Shown here: piece by piece, positions 8,359 through 16,734 of the stretch | Numbering within the stretch: position 1 is the first letter of the stretch | Layout of the letters: the number at the start of each line of letters is the position of its first letter | Origin: an uncultured Clostridia bacterium | GTDB taxonomy: Bacteria; Bacillota; Clostridia; Christensenellales; Aristaeellaceae | NCBI GenBank assembly: GCA_937894675.1 | Contig: CALCQO010000047.1 | Location: 1-64,000, forward strand | Direction: 5' to 3' | Length of the DNA stretch: 64,000 nucleotides | The notes under the pieces: model-generated | Told to the model about the DNA's origin: nothing | What the model saw: the letters and a program-made list of their open reading frames with translations, nothing else | The model's database searches: none | Program-made: the position numbers and the translations under genes

Positions 8359-9232
8359 AGCCCACGCAAAAATCAACTGGTACTTGCGCGTCGCAGGGAA
8401 AAGAGAAGACGGATATCATCTTTTGGATATGTTGATGCAGCAGATCTCCCTGCATGATGACATTCAGCTTCTCCCCTCTGAGGAATTAACACTGCAAGTG
8501 CTCAATGCTTCCCCCGTCCCGGATAATACGGACAACCTGGCCTACCGCGCGGCAAAAACTTTGCAGGATTATGCCGGAACCAGTTCCGGTGCTGTCATCA
8601 CCTTAAAGAAACGAATCCCCATCGGCGCGGGACTAGGAGGCGGCAGCGCGGACGCAGCTGCTGTACTGCATGGATTAAACAAGCTATGGGCATTAAACCT
8701 GAGCCTTCGCACGTTGTCGGAAATCGGGCTTTCCCTTGGCGCGGATATCCCCTACTGTCTCACCGGCGGCTTTGCCAGAGTACAGGGTATCGGCGAGATG
8801 GTGGAACCCCTTCCCGCCTTGCGGCAACATTGGCTGGTCGTCATCCAGCCATGCAAGGGATTAAGCACCAAGGAAGTATTTGGTTCCCTGGATGTTTCGC
8901 CTGCTAAAGCAGATGATACCAGCGGCATCATGAAGGTGCAGGATGCGATAGACCGCGGCGATTATCATACGCTGAATCAATTCAGCCGCAACGATTTGCA
9001 GCAAACAAGCGCACTGCTCCGCCCAGCTATCCAAGACGCGGTTCGTCTGTTGATGAGTACAGGCGCGAAACACGCTATGATGTCCGGATCCGGTTCCGCG
9101 GTATTTGGGGTATTTGGAACCTATCAGTTGGCCAACACAGCTTACAAGAGTATAAATAAAAAATATAGGTCATGCCATCTGACCTATACTTTGAAGGATA
9201 ATCCCTATCAAGAATTCATTGTAAAAAACTAA
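8348..9232 (+). CDS. ispE: 4-diphosphocytidyl-2-C-methyl-D-erythritol kinase (IspE)
   Basis: This 294-residue GHMP kinase phosphorylates CDP-ME at the 2-hydroxyl in the MEP isoprenoid pathway. It has the IspE N-terminus (AHAKINWYLRVAGKREDGYH), the ATP-binding glycine motif PIGAGLGGGSADAAAV near residue 95-110, a conserved LGADIPYCL and the C-terminal GHMP motif MSGSGSAVFGVF. It overlaps the kinase gene by 11 nt, making it the distal gene of a mutS2-regulator-kinase-ispE run. Its 3' end overlaps the converging gene at 9229 by 4 nt with no terminator between. Confidence 0.96.
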   Translation: MLIKAHAKINWYLRVAGKREDGYHLLDMLMQQISLHDDIQLLPSEELTLQVLNASPVPDNTDNLAYRAAKTLQDYAGTSSGAVITLKKRIPIGAGLGGGSADAAAVLHGLNKLWALNLSLRTLSEIGLSLGADIPYCLTGGFARVQGIGEMVEPLPALRQHWLVVIQPCKGLSTKEVFGSLDVSPAKADDTSGIMKVQDAIDRGDYHTLNQFSRNDLQQTSALLRPAIQDAVRLLMSTGAKHAMMSGSGSAVFGVFGTYQLANTAYKSINKKYRSCHLTYTLKDNPYQEFIVKN

Positions 9233-9711
9233 TTTCGCACCAACTCGTGCAAAGCTGTCAGGTGTGTCAGCAGGGTAGATCGAATCTCCAATGTGGAGGA
9301 TGTACCCGTCTGCAGCAAGCGGTCGTAATTGTTCAAGTCCTCATACAGAACGCTCAGCGCTTCAGCGGGCACCAATTCTCCCCCGCCCCCGGACAGGGTG
9401 GTGCTGATCAGATTCAACCGGTCCATCAAGTACACATTCTGCCGTACGAGGGCAAGTTTGGCGGCGGAGTCGGATTGCACGCCGCTTGTCAGTCTGTTGA
9501 CATTTTCAATCGCGTCCACCACAGCGCTGACAACATGACGTTTAAACTGCGTCTGGGCGTTGGTACGATAACTGGCGCTGCCGGCGTACAAAATGCCCAG
9601 GGCAACAACCGCTGCCACCAAAACGAGAATAATCAAGGTAACCGCAACCCGGCGGTTTCTTTGATTGCTGGTAAAGGATGTATCGGGGCTTCTGCGGGGT
9701 CTTGTGTACAT
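9229..9711 (-). CDS. hypothetical single-pass membrane protein
   Basis: I do not recognise this 160-residue protein. A basic cytoplasmic N-terminus (about 1-24, RPRRS and NQRNRR) precedes one transmembrane helix (about 25-45). An extracytoplasmic domain of about 115 residues follows; it looks helical and contains a Gly-rich turn (SGGGGE) near 107. AAGGAGG is well placed before ATG 9711. The basic-then-TM layout gives an N-in, C-out topology. It is monocistronic and overlaps ispE tail to tail by 4 nt. Confidence 0.75.
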   Translation of the reverse strand: MYTRPRRSPDTSFTSNQRNRRVAVTLIILVLVAAVVALGILYAGSASYRTNAQTQFKRHVVSAVVDAIENVNRLTSGVQSDSAAKLALVRQNVYLMDRLNLISTTLSGGGGELVPAEALSVLYEDLNNYDRLLQTGTSSTLEIRSTLLTHLTALHELVRN

Positions 9712-9742
9712 GGATTCCCTCCTTGCTTGTTGGAACTGCCTT

Positions 9743-9771
9743 AGAATACCATAATCCTGCGGAAAGGTAAA
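9743..9771 (-). promoter_or_regulatory. probable promoter of the 9229-9711 gene
   Basis: Minus strand: TTTACC (9766-9771), 17 nt, TATTCT (9743-9748). Each element matches consensus at four of six positions, and the spacing is ideal. It is 32 nt upstream of the start codon. Confidence 0.45.
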
Positions 9772-9813
9772 CGGATACCTTTACAGATTGTTCATCAAAG
9801 CGTTTTAGGCGCA

Positions 9814-9822
9814 TGCTATAAT
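9814..9822 (+). promoter_or_regulatory. extended -10 promoter of the Gld-like ABC operon
   Basis: TGCTATAAT at 9814-9822 is a perfect extended -10 element (TGn plus TATAAT), 31 nt before ATG 9853. No good -35 is visible at 16-18 nt, which is typical of extended -10 promoters. It is back to back with the weaker minus-strand promoter at 9743-9771. Confidence 0.65.
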
Positions 9823-9852
9823 CAAAACGCAATTCAGCGAAAGGTTTTATGA

Positions 9853-10788
9853 ATGATCTGTGTAGACGGCATCTCAAAAAGCTTTGGAAACAACCTTGCT
9901 GTCAAGGATGTTTCTTTTTGCGTAAAAGAGAATCAGATTGTCGGTCTGCTTGGCGAGAATGGCGCTGGTAAAACGACTTTGATGAATATTATCACCGGCT
10001 ATCTGGAGCCGGATCAAGGCAACGTTCAAGTTAATGGATGCCATATACAAAACCAACCGTATCAAGCCAAGAGGTCTGTCGGGTATCTGCCGGAGGAACC
10101 GCCCCTCTATCCGGAAATGACGGTTAAGGAATACCTCTCATTCTGTATTGAATTGAAAGAGGTAGTCAAGGATGACCGAAAAAAACATTTGAATGAAATA
10201 CTGTCGGTTACCAATCTACATGAGGTACGCCATCGGAAAGTCGGCAATCTCAGCCACGGCTTTAAACAGCGGGTTGGTTTGGCGCAGGCTTTGTGCGGAA
10301 ATCCGGATGTACTGCTGCTGGATGAGCCGACCAATGGGCTAGACCCTTCTCAGATTGTTGAATTTCGCAAAATGGTTCATAACCTATCGCGGCAACATAC
10401 GATCGTCCTGTCATCCCATGTACTGGGTTTGGTGCAGTCCATGTGCCAGCGGGTGTTGATTCTGCATCGGGGCGAGCTTGTCGCAGACAGAACCATCGGC
10501 GAATGCGCAGAAGGTTGCTTTTCCCTCGTCCTGGCCGCACCACCAAAGAGCATTTTGCCTGGATTGCGAGAACTGCCAAGCGTAGAACGGGTTACCTTAA
10601 CCCCGCCGCCAAACAGCAAAGAAAGCCATGTGTTGGTAGAGACAAAAGAACCGGAACGCTTTCCTTTTGAGTTGTCTTCCTTTGTTTCAGGGCATCAGGT
10701 TGCCATATTGGAACTGAAGCAACACGAAGACTCCCTTGAGGAGATTTACATGAAAGCCCTTCGTTCCCATGGAGATGATGTTTTATGA
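9853..10788 (+). CDS. ABC transporter ATPase, GldA-like
   Basis: This 311-residue ATPase is the energy subunit of an ABC-2 type system. It has Walker A GENGAGKTT (about 37-45), signature LSHGFKQRVGLAQ, Walker B VLLLDEPTNGLD and the H-loop SSHVLG. The signature departs from LSGGQ in a way common for ABC-2 and drug-efflux ATPases. About 80 C-terminal residues form the accessory domain usual in this group. GAAAGG at 9839-9844 gives ATG 9853. The gene overlaps the permease by 4 nt (ATGA), the first junction of a tightly coupled four-gene operon. Organisation and partners resemble Bacteroidetes GldA-F-G, here without any known gliding function. Confidence 0.88.
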   Translation: MICVDGISKSFGNNLAVKDVSFCVKENQIVGLLGENGAGKTTLMNIITGYLEPDQGNVQVNGCHIQNQPYQAKRSVGYLPEEPPLYPEMTVKEYLSFCIELKEVVKDDRKKHLNEILSVTNLHEVRHRKVGNLSHGFKQRVGLAQALCGNPDVLLLDEPTNGLDPSQIVEFRKMVHNLSRQHTIVLSSHVLGLVQSMCQRVLILHRGELVADRTIGECAEGCFSLVLAAPPKSILPGLRELPSVERVTLTPPPNSKESHVLVETKEPERFPFELSSFVSGHQVAILELKQHEDSLEEIYMKALRSHGDDVL

Positions 10789-11495
10789 AAGCCATCTATA
10801 AGCGGGAATTGCATGGTTTTTTCCTAACCGGCATCGGCTATGTTTTTATTGGTGTGTTCATCACCTTGGCGGGGATGCTCTTCTACATCAACAATCTGAT
10901 AACACGTTCCTCTGACTTAAGCGGCTTCTTCAACATGGTGGTTTATATCTGGATTTTGTTGGCTCCGGTTTTGGTGATGCGACTAATCGCTGGAGACAGA
11001 AAAATGGGGACAGACCAGCTGCTGCTGACAGCGCCCGTCTCCATCAGCCGTATCATCACCGCGAAATACCTGGCTTCCCTCACCATCCTCGCGATCGCCC
11101 TCGCCATAAGTTTTGTTTTTCCCATCCTGATTATGATTTTTGGCTATGTTCATCTTCCGGAAATCCTGACGGGGTATTTGGGACTATTCCTTTGCGGAGG
11201 CGCTTACTTGGCGTTTGATATGCTCGTTTCATCATTCTCCCACTCCCCCGCATCCGCGTTTATCCTAGCGTTTGGGGCGAATCTGCTGCTGCGCATGTCC
11301 GGGTTGCTGTCGGCGGCCTTCAATCTTCCTTCCCAATTGGATATTTCCCGCTTCTTTGATCTGGACGCGCGGTATCTGCCGTTCGTTTATGGACAAATGA
11401 GCTTTGCCAACATTTTGTTTTATGTACTGTTTACGGCCGCCTCACTGTTTGTTTCCGTGCAGATGATGAAAATCGGAAGGTGGACGCGGGCATGA
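10785..11495 (+). CDS. ABC-2 type permease, GldF-like
   Basis: This 236-residue integral membrane protein has about six predicted helices, starting with a short cytoplasmic N-terminus (KAIYKRELHGFFLTG) typical of ABC-2 permeases that carry an N-terminal amphipathic segment. The loop VMRLIAGDRKMGTDQLLLTAPVS, read in two parts, is the family hallmark (RxxxxE/D with GTxELLLTxPVS). It overlaps its ATPase by 4 nt and the next gene by 16 nt. It would form the transmembrane part with the ATPase at 9853. Confidence 0.88.
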   Translation: MKAIYKRELHGFFLTGIGYVFIGVFITLAGMLFYINNLITRSSDLSGFFNMVVYIWILLAPVLVMRLIAGDRKMGTDQLLLTAPVSISRIITAKYLASLTILAIALAISFVFPILIMIFGYVHLPEILTGYLGLFLCGGAYLAFDMLVSSFSHSPASAFILAFGANLLLRMSGLLSAAFNLPSQLDISRFFDLDARYLPFVYGQMSFANILFYVLFTAASLFVSVQMMKIGRWTRA

Positions 11496-12937
11496 GGAAG
11501 ATTGCATATTCCCGCAGATGCAAAAGCATCACCAAAGGCATTCTTCTCATATTGGTGATGATGATCATTTGTGTTTTCTTGATTGACACAGCGGATTATT
11601 TTGAGAAGAAGTACGCGCTCAAAGCCGACTTATCCTTCAACAGCATAACCACCTATGGCTCCGTAACCAAAGAAGTGCTGGATAACCTGAAGTACCCTGT
11701 ACATGTATACGCCTTGTTTACACCAGGCGAGGAAGACCAAAACCTAATCAGTCTATTGGAACGTTATCAAGCAGGCAGCCAGAATTTTTCTTTTTCAGTC
11801 GAAAACCTGGCCGCTAACCCCATGCTGGTGCATTCCATCTCCGACAGCATCGACGATGGTTCTGTCTCCACAGACAGTTTGATTGTCTATTGCGGGGAAA
11901 AAGACAGAACAAGGGTGCTGGATGCCGCCAACTATATCAGCAGTACCTACGACCCTGAAACAGGCACCTTTGCGGCAACAGGCGCGAAGTACGAGGACGC
12001 CATCACCGAAGCGATAGCCTATGTTACAAGCGACCGCTTGCCGTTGATACAGATGCTTGCTGGACACGAAGAACTGGACAGCAAGGAAGCCGCTTCCCTG
12101 ATTCAGTTACTAAAAGAAAAAAACTATGAGATTTCCCATGTGAACCTGCAAGCGCAGGATACACTTTCCGCCGATGGCTTGCTGATGATTCTATCCCCCA
12201 GAAAAGACTTGATGGAGGATGAATTACAGCAGATAATGCGCTATATCTCACAGGGCGGCGCGCTGTTTATCACAACTGACTACAGCAACCCTGATGATAT
12301 GCCCAACTTCAACGCGCTGCTTCGCTATTACGGCATTCAAATCATACCGGGTATTGTTGTCGCCAACCAGGATGACCAGGCATCGTACTATGAAACACCG
12401 CTGTACTTGATGCCCTACATGCAGGAAAGCGAGATTACCTCCGCCCTCATCGTGGCAGGCCAGGACCGGCTTATGCTGGCTGGTTCCCGCGCGTTCCAGA
12501 TACCAGCAAACGCTCAGCAGGACTTGCAAGTCCTTTCTTTGTTGAAAAGCGGTGAATCCTATATCCGCGCTTTTGAGGAAAACAACGTGATTCTCGAAAA
12601 ACAGGATGGGGATGCTGCGGGTCAGTTTGATCTGGCTGTGTACGCAGATAAGGCGGACACGCAGGGAACCCATTCAAGGGCATTTGTGATTGGAAACACC
12701 ACTGTTTTCACCGATGAATGGTTGTATCAGAATACGTACAGCACAGAATTTCTCATGCGTATAATCCAGACAATCTACGCGCAGCACCCAACAGATATCG
12801 CCATTGAGCCCAAAATGGCCTTCCGGCCAAGCCTTGGCTTTGGCTCCATGGCGATACCCGCCACCGTCGTCATCAGTCTTCCCCTGCTGATTATCGCTAT
12901 CGCGCTGCTTGTACTCATTCCCAGGAAAAAGTTGTAA
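11480..12937 (+). CDS. GldG family ABC auxiliary protein
   Basis: This 485-residue protein has an N-terminal TM (about 17-37), a large extracytoplasmic region and a C-terminal TM (about 455-478) ending in RKKL. The extracytoplasmic part includes the GldG/ABC-associated domain: the early motif YPVHVYALFTPGEEDQ, then LIVYCGEKDRTRV, and later YISQGGALFITTDYS. GldG-like proteins accompany GldA/GldF in Bacteroidetes and appear in similar clusters in Clostridia, where the substrate is unknown. It overlaps the permease by 16 nt and the next gene by one base. Confidence 0.82.
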   Translation: MDAGMRKIAYSRRCKSITKGILLILVMMIICVFLIDTADYFEKKYALKADLSFNSITTYGSVTKEVLDNLKYPVHVYALFTPGEEDQNLISLLERYQAGSQNFSFSVENLAANPMLVHSISDSIDDGSVSTDSLIVYCGEKDRTRVLDAANYISSTYDPETGTFAATGAKYEDAITEAIAYVTSDRLPLIQMLAGHEELDSKEAASLIQLLKEKNYEISHVNLQAQDTLSADGLLMILSPRKDLMEDELQQIMRYISQGGALFITTDYSNPDDMPNFNALLRYYGIQIIPGIVVANQDDQASYYETPLYLMPYMQESEITSALIVAGQDRLMLAGSRAFQIPANAQQDLQVLSLLKSGESYIRAFEENNVILEKQDGDAAGQFDLAVYADKADTQGTHSRAFVIGNTTVFTDEWLYQNTYSTEFLMRIIQTIYAQHPTDIAIEPKMAFRPSLGFGSMAIPATVVISLPLLIIAIALLVLIPRKKL

Positions 12938-14385
12938 TGCACAAAGTAAAAAAACACGAAAAAAAGAAGTTTCCACGGTGGGGTTGGTTGATTATCATCA
13001 TCAGCCTGACAATAACCACAACTTTTATCTATCTGTTGGAGCGCAAAGTCGAACCGCTGAAAATCGAAACCAAATCGGAAAGAATCGACCTTCTGCGTTT
13101 GCCTGTATCAGATATTGCGTCCTTAACTGTTTATCCAACCGGCGGAGAGAAATACACCATCGTGCAGGAAGAGCAGGGACAGTATTACTTGGAAAGCAAC
13201 CCGGACTATCCTCTTCAAACGAAAACGCTGGACGAAATGTTCGACGCTGTTTCCTCCATGGTGGCTGATTCCATGGTCGTTGAAAATATACCGGAAACCC
13301 AGCTGCAGGAATTTGGTGTAACGGAGGAATCCCTGCGCTTTACCATCACGGATAAAAACAATGAATCGAGCACCTGGTTCTTCGGCTATGAGCTGAACAC
13401 CGAAGTCCCCATGCACTACCTCTATCAGCAGGGCGGCAGCATGTACCTAACCGGTATCAACTACCCGGATATTTGCAATTTTACTGTGCAGGAACTGCAC
13501 CCGGTTCCAAGCATCAATTTCACGCCAGATATTATCACGAGGATACAGGTTGATCAGGGAAATCATACACTGCGTCTGATAGATGAAAACGGCATGTGGT
13601 TTCTAACCGCTCCCTATAAGTATCCCGCGGACAAGCAAGCGGTGGATGGTCTGCTTCAAAAGATTGGGGATATGCGTCTGGCAGCCTATGTGGAGGATGC
13701 CTCTGCCCAGGCGATGACCCGATATGGCTTTGATGCGCCAAGGGCTACCATAACCCTAAACATTGCGGAGAGCACCATCAGCGTTATCAGCCCGGAACAA
13801 CAGGTGGTGCAGCAGGATAGAATCGCTGCCCACAGCAACACGTTTATTATCGGCAATCCCATAGAGGGAATTGGGTTTTACTGCCTCTATGAGGATATGG
13901 TTTTTAAAGCGACAAATCTGTCCATGGGATTTTTTATGGACATGTACGCTGAGGATTATACACTGAAGAACCCATTCAACATTTCCCTGAACGTGATGAA
14001 AAGCATGAAACTGCAGCGGAATGGTGAAACTACAGTTTATCAGTTTATTTTTGTGGAGCAGATTCTGCAAAACAATGAAATCGCAACCGATGAATTTGGC
14101 AACACCTTATTTGATATGCATGTGGAGAAAAACGGCGCCCCGATTGAAACTGCCTCTTTTATCGCTGATTACACCAATCTGAACCGCATCAGGGTCGACG
14201 GCATCCTGGACGATAGCCAAAGAATTTACCGGGAGAATCCCTTATTGCTTGCGGAACTTGAGTATGAAAAAGGTAGCCGGACAATCGCTTTTTATCCCTA
14301 TGATGCCCTGCATGCCGCGGTGTCTATTGATGGGATAATCTGCCACTATATGGAAATCGAAAAAATCAACAATATTCTTTTATGA
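12937..14385 (+). CDS. DUF4340 domain-containing membrane-anchored protein
   Basis: This 482-residue protein starts with a strongly basic segment (HKVKKHEKKK), one TM (about 17-36) and a long beta-rich extracellular region. Tandem stretches follow the DUF4340 pattern, such as YTIVQEEQGQYYLES and LRLIDENGMWFLTAPYKYP, with TRYGFDAPRATITLNI in between. DUF4340 proteins are regularly the fourth gene of GldA-F-G clusters, so it is probably a fixed accessory subunit. Its start overlaps the GldG-like stop (TAATG). The operon ends about 14 nt before the converging mnmA stop; no clear terminator is visible there. Confidence 0.82.
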   Translation: MHKVKKHEKKKFPRWGWLIIIISLTITTTFIYLLERKVEPLKIETKSERIDLLRLPVSDIASLTVYPTGGEKYTIVQEEQGQYYLESNPDYPLQTKTLDEMFDAVSSMVADSMVVENIPETQLQEFGVTEESLRFTITDKNNESSTWFFGYELNTEVPMHYLYQQGGSMYLTGINYPDICNFTVQELHPVPSINFTPDIITRIQVDQGNHTLRLIDENGMWFLTAPYKYPADKQAVDGLLQKIGDMRLAAYVEDASAQAMTRYGFDAPRATITLNIAESTISVISPEQQVVQQDRIAAHSNTFIIGNPIEGIGFYCLYEDMVFKATNLSMGFFMDMYAEDYTLKNPFNISLNVMKSMKLQRNGETTVYQFIFVEQILQNNEIATDEFGNTLFDMHVEKNGAPIETASFIADYTNLNRIRVDGILDDSQRIYRENPLLLAELEYEKGSRTIAFYPYDALHAAVSIDGIICHYMEIEKINNILL

Positions 14386-14398
14386 GATAAGCTCAAGA

Positions 14399-15466
14399 TT
14401 ATTGGATTGCCTTGGTAATAATCCCGCCGCCAAGGCATTTTTCATTTTGATAGAAGACCGCACTCTGCCCTGGCGTGATGGCCCGCTGAGGTTTATCGAA
14501 AGTGACATAGCCTGTCAACCCATCACAGGTTAGGATAACATCCTGATCCGGCTGGCGGTACCTGAACTTCGCGGTTAGTTTGATTTTTTCATTTTGCATG
14601 CAAGGGTTTTGATCAATCCAAGTCATCTGTTCCAACTCGGCGGCGGAAGCGTACAGCAGCGGATGGTCTTCCCCCTGGGCAATAATCAGCTCATTGCGGC
14701 TCATATCCTTGGCCACCACGAAAAAACTGCGTCCGTCACCATGTCCGCCAATCCCTAGCCCTTTACGCTGCCCGATGGTATAGTACATCAAGCCGTCATG
14801 CTGCCCAATGGCTTCCCCTGTTACTAGGCGCATGACGCCGGACTGGGCGGGCAGGAATCCGGAAAGGAAAGACTTAAAGTGTCTTTCCCCGATGAAACAA
14901 ATCCCTGTAGAATCTTTTTTATCTGACACGGGTAGATTTTCATCCCTCGCCAATTGCCGCACGGCTTGCTTTGTCAGCCCGCCAACAGGAAAGATGGCCT
15001 GCAACAGCTGCTGTTTTTTCAGCATATACAAGAAATAGCTCTGATCCTTATTGACATCCACGCCGCGCAAGAGTTCACCCTGTTCGTTGGTTTGCACGAA
15101 ATGGCCTGTCGCTATTTTTTCAGCCCCTGTTTTCAGGGCAAAGTCAAGGAAAGCTTTAAACTTGATTTCTTTGTTGCACAGTACATCCGGGTTCGGGGTT
15201 CTACCCTTTTGGTATTCGGATAAAAAGACAGAAAAGACCCTGTCATAATACTCTTTGGTAAAATTCACCGCGTAATACGGTACATCAATCGCGTCGCAAA
15301 CCGCCTGTACATCCCGCCAATCATTTTCGGATGTACAAACGCCATTTTCATCCTTTTCTTCCCAGTTCTTCATAAAAACGCCCAGGACATCATGTCCCTG
15401 GCGTTTCAGCAACATGGCGGTAACAGCGGAATCTACTCCGCCGGACATTCCTACAACGACGCGCAT
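14399..15466 (-). CDS. mnmA: tRNA-specific 2-thiouridylase MnmA
   Basis: This 355-residue enzyme adds the 2-thio group to U34 of Lys, Glu and Gln tRNAs. It shows the PP-loop GMSGGVDSAV at residues 5-14, TPNPDVLCNKEIKF with the first catalytic Cys, and DSTGICFIGER with the second Cys. A C-terminal beta-barrel follows. The persulfide donor (an IscS/NifS-type desulfurase, often adjacent) is not in this window. The start overlaps the HAD-Tmk gene by 16 nt; it is the last gene of the greA-lysS transcript. A tRNA-Glu substrate gene lies at 258-332. Confidence 0.97.
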   Translation of the reverse strand: MRVVVGMSGGVDSAVTAMLLKRQGHDVLGVFMKNWEEKDENGVCTSENDWRDVQAVCDAIDVPYYAVNFTKEYYDRVFSVFLSEYQKGRTPNPDVLCNKEIKFKAFLDFALKTGAEKIATGHFVQTNEQGELLRGVDVNKDQSYFLYMLKKQQLLQAIFPVGGLTKQAVRQLARDENLPVSDKKDSTGICFIGERHFKSFLSGFLPAQSGVMRLVTGEAIGQHDGLMYYTIGQRKGLGIGGHGDGRSFFVVAKDMSRNELIIAQGEDHPLLYASAAELEQMTWIDQNPCMQNEKIKLTAKFRYRQPDQDVILTCDGLTGYVTFDKPQRAITPGQSAVFYQNEKCLGGGIITKAIQ

Positions 15467-16734
15467 GGCACACCCATCCTGTCCATGATGCCGTAGAAAA
15501 CCGTATCAGCGATTGTCTGGATATCCTGATTGGCATCAACCCGAAGATATCTGTCGGGATTCTCCGCGTTCAACCGTTTAAAAGATTGTTGCACCCTTTC
15601 ATGAAACTGATCAGAAAACTGCTCAATCCTGTCCACTTCCGAGGCGCTCTCTCTTCTTTTCATGGCAATTTGATAGTCAATGTCCAGATACACCGTTGTG
15701 TCCGGATAACAACCATCAACCGCGGGAGCGTTAATCTGGGAAACCAGCTGTTCCCCAAGTTGTTGGCCTGCTCCCTGGTAGGCGACACTGGAATCAACAA
15801 ATCGATCGGTAATAACCACCTGACCCCTTGATAACGCCGGACGTATGATTTCCCGCACATGTTGGGCACGGGCTGCTGCAAACAGCAGCGACTCTGTCAT
15901 GCCGCACATAGAATCATTTTCTTTGTCCAGCAGGATGCCGCGGATTTTCTCAGACACGGGTGAACCGCCTGGTTCCCGTGTTTTCAACACATCGTATCCA
16001 AACTCATACAGGCGCTTAGCCAGCAGGTCCGCCTGGGTGGATTTTCCGCACCCATCATTTCCTTCAATGGAAATGAAGTACCCCTTGCGTTCTTCCTGTT
16101 CCACGCCCAGCAACGGATACAATCCCTGAACAGTTTGGGATATCTCATCGGGCTGGCATTGCGCAAACTCTTCCTGGCTTCCATACCCATAGGCCACGGC
16201 GATGGATGGGATGCCGTATACCCTGGCGCCATTGACATCCATGCTGCGGTCTCCCACCATAACGGCATCTTTTCTTCCCTGAAGCGCATCCGCGATAGCG
16301 TCGTCCTTCTTGGCGTAATACTGTGTCTCACATGGTCCGATGATACGCTCAAACAAATGGGAAAGGCAGAAGTAGTCCAGTACCTTTTTCGCGATGTTGA
16401 GAGGCTTCCCGGTAGCGACCGCCAAATAGTACCCCTGCCGTTTTAATTGTTCCAGCAGCGGACGGATGCCGGGATATACCGCATTCTTCTTCCAGTTAGT
16501 CTGGTTATAGACCTCTTTGTAAAAATGGGTCGCCTGAATTGCCTCCTCATGGGACATGCCGCAGAACTGCTGAAAGGATTCAGCCAGCGGCGGCCCGAGG
16601 AATTTTCTCAACACATTTTCCTCAAGCGGCGGGTAGTTCATCTTGTCCAGGGCATACCGAACCGACTGCATGATTCCCGGCGCGGAATCTGTCAACGTTC
16701 CGTCCAAATCCCAGACAACTGCTTGATACTTCAT
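15451..16734 (-). CDS. fusion of a HAD phosphatase and thymidylate kinase
   Basis: This 427-residue protein is two enzymes in one frame. Residues 1-212 are a HAD phosphatase of the phosphoglycolate phosphatase type: DLDGTLTDS with D9/D11, the VATGK motif II and GDRSMDV motif IV at 161-167. Residues 216-427 are a full dTMP kinase: P-loop GNDGCGKST (225-233), KTREPGGSP, TDRFVDSSVAYQGAG and a short lid with MKRRESASEVDR. The join (VEQEERKG) is short. No ribosome site suits a separate Tmk start. Tmk makes dTDP from dTMP; the HAD part could act on a nucleotide or a by-product, but its substrate is unknown. It is the only tmk seen here. Confidence 0.93.
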   Translation of the reverse strand: MKYQAVVWDLDGTLTDSAPGIMQSVRYALDKMNYPPLEENVLRKFLGPPLAESFQQFCGMSHEEAIQATHFYKEVYNQTNWKKNAVYPGIRPLLEQLKRQGYYLAVATGKPLNIAKKVLDYFCLSHLFERIIGPCETQYYAKKDDAIADALQGRKDAVMVGDRSMDVNGARVYGIPSIAVAYGYGSQEEFAQCQPDEISQTVQGLYPLLGVEQEERKGYFISIEGNDGCGKSTQADLLAKRLYEFGYDVLKTREPGGSPVSEKIRGILLDKENDSMCGMTESLLFAAARAQHVREIIRPALSRGQVVITDRFVDSSVAYQGAGQQLGEQLVSQINAPAVDGCYPDTTVYLDIDYQIAMKRRESASEVDRIEQFSDQFHERVQQSFKRLNAENPDRYLRVDANQDIQTIADTVFYGIMDRMGVPCASL

